64,000 bases of DNA from Pirellulaceae bacterium (GTDB taxonomy: Bacteria; Planctomycetota; Planctomycetia; Pirellulales; Pirellulaceae): NCBI GenBank assembly GCA_019636375.1, contig JAHBXS010000003.1, positions 620,001 through 684,000 of the forward strand. Reading direction: 5' to 3'. The first letter of the stretch is position 1. Every line of letters starts with the position of its first letter. Made by a program: the position numbers and the translations under genes. Of the stretch, positions 44,601 through 52,413 are shown piece after piece. Below the pieces are notes generated by a model, which worked only from the letters and a program-made list of their open reading frames with translations, had not been told where the DNA came from and did no database searches.

Positions 44601-47600
44601 GCGGAAGTCGGAGTAGCGGCGGAAGTTGAAGTCCAGTCAGAAAATTGGGTGTTGCCCTCCAACTGGGGCGCGAGTTGCGTGTTGGCTTCGCTGGTGCTGG
44701 GCCTTGCGTCTTTAGTCGCTATTCAGGGGGGGCATTGGGACTTCGACAAAGGGACGGCGACGGCGCTGCGGTGGCTGATGGCGCTTGGTGGTTTCGGTGT
44801 GGCGGTGTTGATTTGGTTGGTGCCGCGCGATGAGCGAGACGGTGGGGGACAGGTCCTGCAATTGGGCTGGATCGCTGCGGGATTGCGGTCGAACATCGTG
44901 GCGTTGGTGTTAACTTTGTTCGCCGGGGCGAGCTTGGTGTTGGGTTTCTTCCATATCAGCACCCTCCTGTTGGTGGGACCGCAGATGATTGGCGGGCCGA
45001 CGGGTGAGTCGCTGTTGGGGAAGGTTCCCAAGGTTGCTTCTTTTGGCGTTCCTGTCGGGATCATTTTGGCGACGTTTCTGTTTTTGGCGAATTCAGAACG
45101 AAAAAATCTGTTGGCCGTCTGGGGCTCATACGCCCTGCGAGCGATGGTGGTCGCTCAGTTGGTGCTGTTGTTCTTGTCACCGCATCCGGCGCTGGCGACT
45201 GAGTGGTTCGTGCGCATCGTTCAATACGTTTCGTTGGGGATGACGGTGTATGGATTGGTATGGTTTGCGACGCGGGAGCGGGTGGGGACTGTTTTTGAGC
45301 GGACGAGTTGGAGCGGGTCTCTGCAGGTCCATACGTTTGTGAACGCCGGGTTGTTGCTCGGCCTGATCGGTTTGATTGTCGCGAGGTTTTTCCTGATGCC
45401 GCTGGCAGGTGGTGGCTGGGTGAACGAAGCTGCCGGGCCGGTGGGGATTTTGGCAACGTTGGCCTTTGCGTGTTTGTGGTGGTTGGTGTTATGGCAAGGG
45501 CGGGGTACGTCGGCGAGTTGGCCGTTGACGTTGTTGGGACTGGCGGCGGTGGCGATGGTGGCAGCAACACTGGACCGAAGTCAACGTTTCGGAGCGATTG
45601 TCCCCTATCAATGGCTGACTTGGGGTTTTGTTGGATTGGCGATTGCGAATGTCGGCGGCTGGTGGCGAGTCGGGCGAATGTCGGCGGAGGGCGCTGGCTC
45701 GCTAAAGTTCGGGCGCGATGTTGCTCCGCTGTTGATGGTACTGGCGGGCGGCATTTTGTATGCAGTGCGCGGTTACGGGGCGTTTCCGAGTTGGTTCTGG
45801 GCATTTTTCGCGGCGCTGGTTGTTCTGATGTTGCTGGTGTTGGTGGTTGCCTGTGTGTTGCAGCGCGGCGATGTGCCGTTTTATGTGGCGGGTTTAACGA
45901 CGGTCATGGCTGGGATGCTGTGGGATCACGATCCGTGGGGGACGTTGGAATGGCGGATCGTCCCGCTCATTCAACTGGTGGTTGTCGGGTGGGTCTTTGT
46001 CGCGTTGGTGCTGGCGGGTTTTAGTGTGGCGACGCAAAGGCTGTATCGGCGGTCTGTGCGGCGGGCGTTTTTGATTTACTCAAGCTATGTGCCGGTTGCC
46101 GCTGTGATTTGGTTTGGTTTGTTGTTGCTCGGCAGTTGGTTCTTGAGCCAAGTTGCACAATGGTTGATGCCAGAAACGCTGGAGCTGTTCCGCTTGCAAA
46201 CGGTTTTGTTGATGGGGCTCGTTTCGGCGGCGATAGTTGTCGGGCTGTGGAACGAGAGGGGGCAAGGTCGCGTGGTGGGGCCGTGGCTGCTGACGATGGT
46301 ACTGGCGACTTGGTTTCTCTCGTGGTTGGGCTGGCGGGGATTTTTGCCGGAGTTTCGCGTCGAGGCGACAACGCTGCTGGTGATTTCTGGATTGGTATGT
46401 GGTTGGTCGTATTGGCTGATGCGACGACGAATGGCACGGCAGGTTTTCCGAGCGTTAAAGGTCCGGCGATTCGCGGCTTGGCATGAACGAGCGCGGCGTT
46501 GGTTTGTTGTTTCTGGGTTGGTTTGGTGTGCGCTGACGATTTTGGTCGCGTTGGTGTTTGTGTTTCTGCCGCGAGTTGGTCTGTATGAAGAGAGGTACTT
46601 GGCGGCATTCTCTGTGCCGCTGGTGGGGTTTGCGTTCGTGTTCTTGGCGAATGGAGTGCGTCATCGTCTGATGCAACTGGTTGCGTTGGGGGTGTTGGCC
46701 GTTGGAGCGATTTTCCTGAGTTGGATTCCGGGAGCGATTGACGGTTATCTGTTGCGTGACGAGCAGCGTCTGCAACGAGGCTTGATGGTGCTCGGTGGCG
46801 CAGTGGTTTTGTATGGGGTCTTGGGGCCGCGATGGCTGAGAGCACACGACTCTTGGTTGAAGTCGATCCAGCGGGCGGCAATGGCTTGTATGGTCGTGGC
46901 GATTGCTTTCCTGATGATGCTGGTTGCCGTCGAGTGGTTGGCTCGTGCGAGCGAATTGCCCATCGGTCTGTCGACATTGGAAGCGGTCATCGTGTTGGTG
47001 ATCAGTTCGGGGATCGCGGCGGCATTGGTATGGATCGCTGTACTGCCGGAACGTGATCCGTTGAGTTTGAGTTTGGAGGGGAGGAAGGGTTATGTTTATG
47101 CGGCCCAGTTGGTGTTGGCCTTGGTGGTGTTCCATGTGATTGCCACGATGCCGTGGTTGCTGCGGTTGGGGCTGCGCGACTATTGGCCCTATATCGCGAT
47201 GGTGGTGGCGTTCGGAGGGGTATCGTTGGGGCATTTGCTGCAACAACGAAGGCTCGAAGTGTTGGCCGAACCGTTACGCAACACGATGGTACTGCTTCCT
47301 ATTGCGGTGGGGATGGCGATTTTTGGAGTCGAGTCCCGAGCGGATGCGTCGATTGCGTTTTTGTTGGCGGGGTTGGTGTATGGCTGGCAGGCGATACTGA
47401 GGCCTTCGATCTGGAGTGCTCTGTTGGCTTTGTTGTTCGGAAACCTGTCGCTGTGGTTGTTCTTCGGCAAGTATCCCGATTGGTCGTTTGTTAACCACCC
47501 GCAATTGTGGTTGATTCCGCCGGCGTTGAGTGTGATGATTGCGACGTGGTGGCATCGTGAGCGATTTACGTCAGCACAAGTCCGCTGGGCGCAGTCCCTG

Positions 47601-47945
47601 TCGATTGCCGTGATTTATTTGGCATCGACCAGCGAGGTTTTCATCTACGGGCTGGGTGAACAATTGTGGCCACCGATGATTTTGGCATTGTTGGCGGTTG
47701 GCGGGATGGTCTTGGGGATGGGGTCCAAGTCGCGAGAGTTTATTGGATTGAGCATGGTGTTTTTGCTGTTGGCGGTGATTGCAATGGTGGCGAACGCTCA
47801 GCGGCGGCTTGATCACGTGTGGCCGTGGTGGGCGTTTGGCATCACGCTGGGGATCGCCATTTTGGCCGGTTTTGCCCTCCTGGAGAAAAAACGGAACCAA
47901 CAACGTCGTCTTTCACAATCGATGGACAGCGGCGAGCAGGAATAA
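41697..47945 (+). CDS. Giant multi-pass membrane protein (about 2,080 residues), SHOCT-like N-terminus
   Basis: The family is not named with confidence. Residues 1-27 are a membrane helix. Residues about 58-90 (LLDALFLEGKISEATYQETR) resemble a SHOCT motif. A Pro/Thr-rich linker runs to about 210. RWGELASGILIVGSAVGLVI then opens a succession of roughly 50 hydrophobic helices to near the C-terminus, with short charged loops; the tail is basic (KKRNQQRRLSQS). The order of linker, conserved W-G-E segment and many helices recalls DUF2339/DUF2157 proteins but is about twice their length. The coding strand is strikingly G/T-rich (TTG, GTG, GGG, GCG codons), which leaves long open frames on the opposite strand. 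ATG 41703 or TTG 41691 are alternative starts. Function unknown. Confidence 0.85.
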   Translation: MGMEELILVFFAILLLFFMLVGFIQTCVWIGRLFSPPTASKRSGQTDTSPNTSMPSPVSAVHLLDALFLEGKISEATYQETRNAIETKFAGLFELPKRIELTKQPSLELPPTPTLAEPTIPNPQVWVASPVEPKPNTLSVDPTGLTPPIPPTTKTVESAPVPTASANPSIPIAEIVHAEHPSETTSATSAGDAPWNQPDPPPAAPQLGWRALLQRFMEARNIRWGELASGILIVGSAVGLVISLRKELENSIPYFPALLFMLISLAIHGAGRYTLKRWKLQQTSRGLLLIGLLIVPLNFLAGVLLSSSGVSQRPLSDPIVWLAIAIGLGVFGWISWSTGKLLLRRGGWLLSLPVMLSGLAIIVTHRFPIPLEPRDQWWLAVVTCLGSSAVMIVLSLIVEGRRQVTLKTLNRVAMVGGVTWFSLLAALSMLLVSSTDRVWSWAGIVMPLSLVMIASLDVATAVYRRSKGRGLAGYRIGAAAMVGLFAFAGFAFALWALPFPTELMRLAVVAGVGLVAWGWLRRIYIGVPLGAALFAIAGAMAWLLWRGVEVDAGRMGWDGSRQLFFGARSALVWIVAGIGLAAATPAIKRRFKGPLEKISESEGEPSATPAATSINLLNLICAFAFAGLGSVLGVVAARMNPEDFFDATVGTSLLSFFALALMAVALWPKFSVAKFPALGLVGLLFVMLAGFESLFGNLFLIRWLGEFEMGWEHRAVCWSLVVALTSGVAAIIARRILPKTTNAADWMMWRVDLFSVVAVVIGLLGLVGTWGLLAVPYSHAQLGLGAGLLVAVAAGAWGGREQLGGALEVATAFGLCGVVGSWFQAHAELPNRLETPWHWLAQAHAVAVWGMVWQLVAGLTRGGRWDWLTNWRVDGRSVSFFGSVVVLLLLAIWTVFGLANPVFREVAVDWSRAGASDWDVIGLMLPLSTALLVGLVAAFISMWWERVPHQQPMRVADSGVGNEDIVAGAEVGVAAEVEVQSENWVLPSNWGASCVLASLVLGLASLVAIQGGHWDFDKGTATALRWLMALGGFGVAVLIWLVPRDERDGGGQVLQLGWIAAGLRSNIVALVLTLFAGASLVLGFFHISTLLLVGPQMIGGPTGESLLGKVPKVASFGVPVGIILATFLFLANSERKNLLAVWGSYALRAMVVAQLVLLFLSPHPALATEWFVRIVQYVSLGMTVYGLVWFATRERVGTVFERTSWSGSLQVHTFVNAGLLLGLIGLIVARFFLMPLAGGGWVNEAAGPVGILATLAFACLWWLVLWQGRGTSASWPLTLLGLAAVAMVAATLDRSQRFGAIVPYQWLTWGFVGLAIANVGGWWRVGRMSAEGAGSLKFGRDVAPLLMVLAGGILYAVRGYGAFPSWFWAFFAALVVLMLLVLVVACVLQRGDVPFYVAGLTTVMAGMLWDHDPWGTLEWRIVPLIQLVVVGWVFVALVLAGFSVATQRLYRRSVRRAFLIYSSYVPVAAVIWFGLLLLGSWFLSQVAQWLMPETLELFRLQTVLLMGLVSAAIVVGLWNERGQGRVVGPWLLTMVLATWFLSWLGWRGFLPEFRVEATTLLVISGLVCGWSYWLMRRRMARQVFRALKVRRFAAWHERARRWFVVSGLVWCALTILVALVFVFLPRVGLYEERYLAAFSVPLVGFAFVFLANGVRHRLMQLVALGVLAVGAIFLSWIPGAIDGYLLRDEQRLQRGLMVLGGAVVLYGVLGPRWLRAHDSWLKSIQRAAMACMVVAIAFLMMLVAVEWLARASELPIGLSTLEAVIVLVISSGIAAALVWIAVLPERDPLSLSLEGRKGYVYAAQLVLALVVFHVIATMPWLLRLGLRDYWPYIAMVVAFGGVSLGHLLQQRRLEVLAEPLRNTMVLLPIAVGMAIFGVESRADASIAFLLAGLVYGWQAILRPSIWSALLALLFGNLSLWLFFGKYPDWSFVNHPQLWLIPPALSVMIATWWHRERFTSAQVRWAQSLSIAVIYLASTSEVFIYGLGEQLWPPMILALLAVGGMVLGMGSKSREFIGLSMVFLLLAVIAMVANAQRRLDHVWPWWAFGITLGIAILAGFALLEKKRNQQRRLSQSMDSGEQE

Positions 47946-48140
47946 AAAACGTTGGTTGAGCTTTTTTCCCGAAGTCGAAGCGAACTTTTTCAAGTCGCCG
48001 ACTTGCATGAAAGGCGCGGCGATTTGGTTTAGAATGAAGTGACACGTGTGAGACGCTGGCTGCTCAAGTGGCAATACTTTTTTGCAAATTCTTGACAGCG
48101 GTTGGTTGTGTTTGGTCAAAAGGAGTTAAGGAGTCTGTGT

Positions 48141-49460
48141 ATGGCGCGAAATGATCGGTTTTCTCGGCGGCGATTTCTTGGTTCGTTGGCGGGTGCTGCT
48201 GGGGCGGGACTGGCGGCACCTTATTTTGTGCGGGCGGAAACATTGGGGCTCGGCGGGGGAGTGGCACCGAGCGAGCGGATCGTCATGGCTTCGATTGGTT
48301 CGGGGGGCAAAGGGAGGCACAATACCGGTGAATTTTTGAAAATTCCTGGCGTCCAGTTCGTCGCCGTCTGTGACGTTGACCGACGCCATTCTGCCGAAGA
48401 TAAAAAACAAGTTGACACGCACTATGGCAACGAAGACTGTCGGGTCTACGAAGATTTTCGTGATCTGCTCGGCCAAGAAAAACTGGATGCCCTGCACGTT
48501 TCAACTCCCGACCATTGGCACGCTTTGGCAACCGTCGCCGCTATCCGCAGCGGCTGCGATGTCTATTGTGAAAAACCCTTGGCGAATTCCGTTGGAGAAT
48601 CAATTGCCATTCGCGATGCGGCCCGTGAGCATTCGCGAATTGTACAAACCGGGAGCCAGGAACGAGCCAACGACCGAGTGCGATTCGCTGCCGAACTCGC
48701 TCGCAGTGGACGACTGGGGAAGATCGAACTGATCGAAGTCAACATGCCTTGTGGCGACGAATGGCATCACAAAGAAGTCCTGGGTTTTCAAGGGGTTCCC
48801 GAGCCAACGCCGATTCCCGAATCGTTGAATTGGGACTTGTGGCTGGGCCCTGCCGCAGCAACCGATTACCATGATCGACGTTCCCATTTTTGGTGGCGAT
48901 TTATCTTGGCCTACGGCGGCGGCGAAATGTCGGATCGCGGCGCTCACATCTTGGACATCGCCCAATTGGTGCTCGACATGGACGAATCGGGACCGGTGGA
49001 GTTTAAAGCGATGGGGCGTCGGAACCCTGAGAACCTCTACAACGCCTTCATGGATTACGAGTTCGAGTGTACTTATGCCAATGGCGTGAAAATTGTCGGA
49101 GCGAATCGTGAGCCCCGGGGTTTGAAAATCGTGGGGAGCGAAGGCTCTTTGTTCGTCCATATTCACGGCGGCGAATTGAATGCCGAGCCGGCTTCTCTGT
49201 TGGAACAGCGCGACCTCGGGATTGACCTGGGCCGCAGTCCCGGACACCATCTCGATTTCATAAACGCCGTCAAGTCGCGACAGCAACCGCTCGCCCATGC
49301 CGAGATTGGTTGCCGGACGGCGACGCTGTGTCATTTGCTGAATGTCGCAATGCTGGTGGAAGCTCCCGTACGTTGGGACCCCCAGCAAGAACGGGTGATC
49401 GACAATCCGGAGGCAGCGAGTCTTTTGATGCCGAAGATGCGGGAGCCTTGGACTCTTTAA
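48141..49460 (+). CDS. Gfo/Idh/MocA-family oxidoreductase, Tat-exported
   Basis: 439 residues. The Tat signal MARNDRFSRRRFLGSLAGAA ends near APYFVRAE. The NAD(P)-binding Rossmann domain has IGSGGKGRH (52-60), and the catalytic/cofactor motif is CEKPLAN (Glu144-Lys145-Pro146). The C-terminal half is the substrate domain (GEMSDRGAHILDIAQLVL). Members oxidise or isomerise sugars, inositols or glycosides, often with bound cofactor when exported. AAGGAG 7 nt upstream fixes ATG 48141. A small hairpin follows the stop. The partner genes common in planctomycetes (a second oxidoreductase or a sugar isomerase) are not adjacent in the same operon, though a TIM-barrel isomerase gene lies 850 bp on. Confidence 0.92.
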   Translation: MARNDRFSRRRFLGSLAGAAGAGLAAPYFVRAETLGLGGGVAPSERIVMASIGSGGKGRHNTGEFLKIPGVQFVAVCDVDRRHSAEDKKQVDTHYGNEDCRVYEDFRDLLGQEKLDALHVSTPDHWHALATVAAIRSGCDVYCEKPLANSVGESIAIRDAAREHSRIVQTGSQERANDRVRFAAELARSGRLGKIELIEVNMPCGDEWHHKEVLGFQGVPEPTPIPESLNWDLWLGPAAATDYHDRRSHFWWRFILAYGGGEMSDRGAHILDIAQLVLDMDESGPVEFKAMGRRNPENLYNAFMDYEFECTYANGVKIVGANREPRGLKIVGSEGSLFVHIHGGELNAEPASLLEQRDLGIDLGRSPGHHLDFINAVKSRQQPLAHAEIGCRTATLCHLLNVAMLVEAPVRWDPQQERVIDNPEAASLLMPKMREPWTL

Positions 49461-49463
49461 GGG

Positions 49464-49479
49464 CGACAAGAAATTGTCG
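49464..49479. terminator. Weak terminator-like hairpin
   Basis: CGACAA-GAAA-TTGTCG forms a 6-bp stem with a GAAA tetraloop directly after the oxidoreductase stop, between convergent genes. There is no long T-run, so termination may be weak. Confidence 0.35.
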
Positions 49480-49487
49480 TTATGCGT

Positions 49488-49958
49488 TTAATGTGCCGCT
49501 GAAAACATTTCAATAAACTGGAGTATCCAAGAGTCGATTTCCTGCTTGAAGGCTTCGATGTTCACGTCGGCGATTTCTGCGAAATGGTTCCAACTGAGGA
49601 CTTCGCGATTTTTGATCGTCCCCCGTCCCACGACGACCAACAAGTTAAATTCACCAGCCGGCGGGACCGAGATTTCCAGGCGACTGTAGGCCGGTCCACC
49701 CCTTTGTAAATCGTCACGAGAAATCGCTCCACCCCAGCCGCGCGAGCCGTAGACGGTCTCGAACGAGAATCCAGGGACCAAATGCGGGACTCGTTTGAGA
49801 TTGTTTTCAATGTACTCGCTCAGCGTCAACCGGTACTCGGAGTGTCGGCGACGCAGTTCGTCTTGTGAAAGTGCGGCTGCCTTTTGTTCGGCGCGGACTT
49901 GTTGGCTTTTTTTGGCGCCCCGTTCGAGGGCTTGTTTAATTTCGTCTTCAAAACTCAT
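49488..49958 (-). CDS. Conserved-looking hypothetical protein, 156 residues
   Basis: I do not recognise a named family. From ATG 49958 (GAGGG at 6 nt) the protein begins with a charged amphipathic helix (FEDEIKQALERGAKKSQQVR), which looks like a coiled coil. A globular part follows with VYGSRGWGGAISRDDL, the strand-rich EISVPPAGEFNLLVVVGRGT and a helical end (EAFKQEIDSWILQFIEMF). It is soluble and likely cytoplasmic. It overlaps the preceding small gene by 11 bp, so the two are likely co-translated. It converges on the oxidoreductase gene. Confidence 0.75.
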   Translation of the reverse strand: MSFEDEIKQALERGAKKSQQVRAEQKAAALSQDELRRRHSEYRLTLSEYIENNLKRVPHLVPGFSFETVYGSRGWGGAISRDDLQRGGPAYSRLEISVPPAGEFNLLVVVGRGTIKNREVLSWNHFAEIADVNIEAFKQEIDSWILQFIEMFSAAH

Positions 49959-50163
49959 CGTTGCCCTCGTTGGAAAATTCGGCAATTTCGCCGAAAAACA
50001 GTTGTATTTGCTCGAATGACGTTCCCGCAATCTTGAACTCAAATTGTTGCGGGCGGCCACTGCGACAAACTTGTTCGATAAGGCGGCGGTGCGGGAGCCC
50101 GATGCATAACCGCATTTGGTTTGGCATTGTCAAATTTAGCGAAGATTCGTAAGCTGGCAACAT
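49948..50163 (-). CDS. Small hypothetical gene overlapping the next one, 71 residues
   Basis: No family is recognised. ATG 50163 has GGGAG 8 nt upstream, and later ATGs at MPNQ and MRLC are alternatives. The product (LIEQVCRSGRPQQFEFKIAG, then FEQIQLFFGEIAEF) is mixed helical and acidic at the end. Its stop lies 11 bp inside the following hypothetical gene, the arrangement of a translationally coupled pair. Coding status is inferred from the overlap, the ribosome site and ordinary amino-acid composition. The frame extends further upstream to 50301, but that part looks non-coding. Confidence 0.5.
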   Translation of the reverse strand: MLPAYESSLNLTMPNQMRLCIGLPHRRLIEQVCRSGRPQQFEFKIAGTSFEQIQLFFGEIAEFSNEGNDEF

Positions 50164-50317
50164 TGAGGAAGCTCCCGCAAGAGCATATTCTCGATTATTT
50201 TCGTCCGACCACAAGGAGCATAGATGCCCCTGGGGTTGGTCTCGCTTTTTGACGCACCGCCCAGCTTGACCCGGCCTGCGGTACGTTGAACTTGAAATCA
50301 CAATAGGAGTTTATCGA

Positions 50318-51070
50318 GTGATTGTCGCAGCATCGACCGCGTGTTTTTTTGATTTGTCCTTCGAAGAAGCTGTGGAGCGAATCGCAGACTTGGAGTACGC
50401 AAGTTTGGAAATCGCGATCCACGAAAACGAAAACCATCTCAAACCGTCCGATGTGGTCGAACGCTTTGACCACGCCGTGCTGACCTGCAATTCTGTGCGG
50501 CGACTCAATGTGACCGGGTACAGCCTGCGATTCAACACGACGGGAGAGGAGTTCTTCGAGCAGTTCACGAAATGTTGCCAGCTAGCCAAGGCTACCAAAG
50601 TTGTCTGCCTAACGGTGGACAGCGGCGAGCACGGTACGCCATTTAACGAAGAGGTCGAGCGATTCAAGCGGCTGACCAGCATCGCCCAACAGCATGGCGT
50701 CTGTGTGGGCATGCGGAGTCAACATGGGCACCTTTCCGGCGACGTCGATCAAGTCTCCGTGATTTGCTCGCACGTTAAAGGGGTCGGCCTGTCTCTCGAT
50801 CCGTCGCAATACATTTTCGGAACCGACCGACCTGGAAACTACGATAAACTTTTGCCCTACGTGCAAAACGTTTACCTTCGCGACTCGACGGCCAAAGAAA
50901 TTCAAGTTCGCGTTGGTCAAGGCGTCGTGGATTTCGGAAAATTGGTAACTCAGCTACAACAACTCAAGTATCAACGAGCCCTGGTGGTTGAGATTTCGCC
51001 TCTCCCCGACGTCGACCACTACGGCGAAATGAGAAAAATGCGATTGCTTCTCGAAAGCTTGATTATCTGA
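50318..51070 (+). CDS. Sugar phosphate isomerase/epimerase-type TIM barrel
   Basis: 250 residues from GTG 50318, which has AGGAG at 8 nt. The AP-endonuclease-2/xylose-isomerase-like barrel is seen in FDLSFEEAVERIADLEYASLEIA, VVCLTVDSGEHG, GVCVGMRSQHG, GVGLSLDPSQYIF, NVYLRDSTAKEIQVRVGQGVVDF and ALVVEISPLPD. Acidic and His residues at the strand ends (Glu, Asp, His, Glu) fit a divalent-metal site for aldose-ketose or epimerase chemistry on a sugar. Second-strand Glu and Asp candidates are present, but the exact substrate cannot be inferred. Monocistronic by position, divergent from the two small genes. Confidence 0.85.
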   Translation: MIVAASTACFFDLSFEEAVERIADLEYASLEIAIHENENHLKPSDVVERFDHAVLTCNSVRRLNVTGYSLRFNTTGEEFFEQFTKCCQLAKATKVVCLTVDSGEHGTPFNEEVERFKRLTSIAQQHGVCVGMRSQHGHLSGDVDQVSVICSHVKGVGLSLDPSQYIFGTDRPGNYDKLLPYVQNVYLRDSTAKEIQVRVGQGVVDFGKLVTQLQQLKYQRALVVEISPLPDVDHYGEMRKMRLLLESLII

Positions 51071-51127
51071 GGCTGACGCAACGCTCGTTAGGCCGATTTC
51101 GTTTGGGCGAGTCCAAGGAAGATTCGA

Positions 51128-52330
51128 TTACTTGGTTTCGTCTTTCGTCGGTGAGTCCAAACGGACAAGTTGCACCGGGGAAGGAGCCCTCGGGTTCATC
51201 ACGCGCAGCGCCACGCGGCCGTTGATCACATCGTCAAACAGATCGGCCAAAAACTCGCGCCGCCAGCCTTGCATTAAAAGGGGCTCTTCGTCCCCCTCCA
51301 GCAAACCCATTTTCCATGCCGCAAGATTGCGGATGTCTTGTGTCGTCGCCACCAGCCCCGGAGAAATCTGTCGCTCGTTGCAAACCAAATTGAGGCTCGT
51401 CGTCAGGAATTGCCCCAAGATGCCAATGTTCGGGTTGGGTGACGAAGCAATTTTCTGCGGAAGTCCGGAATCGGGGAGAGACATCGCTCGGGCCACGACC
51501 TCACCGATCTCTGGGATCAGCCGCCCACTGACTCTTTGCGAAAGTCCTCGGATAGCGGTGAGTCGAGCCGGTTGATGTTCGCCGCGTTTGGCAAGTTCGA
51601 TAATCAAATCGTCAGGCAGCACGCGACGCGGCGTCCGCTCGCGACTTTCGGCCACTTGTTCCCGCCACAAATAAAGTTCGCGTACGACGGCCAATTCACG
51701 GCGGCTGAGTTTGGAAATTCCCGGCAAGCGTTGCCACTGGGGCTCAGTCGCGACCTCTTCCAAACGCCGCTGCCATTCGTCGATTTCTTCGAGATACCAA
51801 TCCTTGCGGCCCAGTTTGGTCACTCGCTCGCCGAGTGCTTGATACATGGGAAACAAATGCTGGACATCTTGCAAGGCGTAATGAATTTGCTTCTTCGACA
51901 GAGGTCGTTGTCGCCAGTCCGTGCGAGTCTCCCCTTTTGCGATTCGCTCGCCTAGAATCTGATTGACCAACGAACTGTAGGCTGCCGGGTACTCGTAACC
52001 CGCAAAAGCCGCGAGAATTTGGAGGTCGACCAATTGGCGAGGGCGAGCCTTTGCCTCGCGAAAACAAAACAAAAATTCCTCGCGGGCCGCATGAGTGATG
52101 CACACTGGGACTTGGCGGCAAATCAAATCCCAAAACGGTCCCATCTCCGTCACTGCAATCGCATCGATAATCGCGAGCCCCTGGGGCGTTGCGACTTGTA
52201 GCAGGCACAATTGAGGGCGGAAGCGATTTTCCGAAACAAACTCCGTGTCGAATGCCACATACTCGCAGCCCGCAACCGCACGACAAAACTTGGCCAACTG
52301 GTGGTTGTCAACAATGTGTTCGAAATTCAA
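51128..52330 (-). CDS. rnd: Ribonuclease D (DEDD exonuclease with HRDC domain)
   Basis: 400 residues, close to family length. 3'-5' exonuclease motifs: Exo I FDTEF (Asp28, Glu30), Exo II around ITHAAREEF (80-86), LVDLQILAAFAGYEYP, and Exo III YALQDV (Tyr151, Asp155). The HRDC domain is at about 205-285 (LSRRELAVVRELYLWREQVAE). The family trims tRNA and other RNA 3' ends. Positions 28, 30, 151 and 155 match E. coli RNase D, but position 85, Asp there, is Glu here. The start is TTG, preceded by AGGATGGA; no ATG is available. It is divergent from the MfnB-like gene, with 83 bp between. Confidence 0.92.
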   Translation of the reverse strand: MNFEHIVDNHQLAKFCRAVAGCEYVAFDTEFVSENRFRPQLCLLQVATPQGLAIIDAIAVTEMGPFWDLICRQVPVCITHAAREEFLFCFREAKARPRQLVDLQILAAFAGYEYPAAYSSLVNQILGERIAKGETRTDWRQRPLSKKQIHYALQDVQHLFPMYQALGERVTKLGRKDWYLEEIDEWQRRLEEVATEPQWQRLPGISKLSRRELAVVRELYLWREQVAESRERTPRRVLPDDLIIELAKRGEHQPARLTAIRGLSQRVSGRLIPEIGEVVARAMSLPDSGLPQKIASSPNPNIGILGQFLTTSLNLVCNERQISPGLVATTQDIRNLAAWKMGLLEGDEEPLLMQGWRREFLADLFDDVINGRVALRVMNPRAPSPVQLVRLDSPTKDETK

Positions 52331-52413
52331 AATAAATCCATCCTGATTTCCACGTCGGTTGTCGCCGAGCAGTTTCGCGGCGAATCCCCAAATTTTAAAC
52401 CAATGGATTCGAT

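Noticed and set aside
45061..45804. Long minus-strand open frames inside the giant membrane gene (also at 43265-43891, 46021-46977 and 46455-47246)
   Set aside because: They are antisense to a G/T-rich hydrophobic coding strand, which removes stop codons from the other strand. Their products are Pro/Arg/Thr/Gln-rich with no domain look and no ribosome sites.
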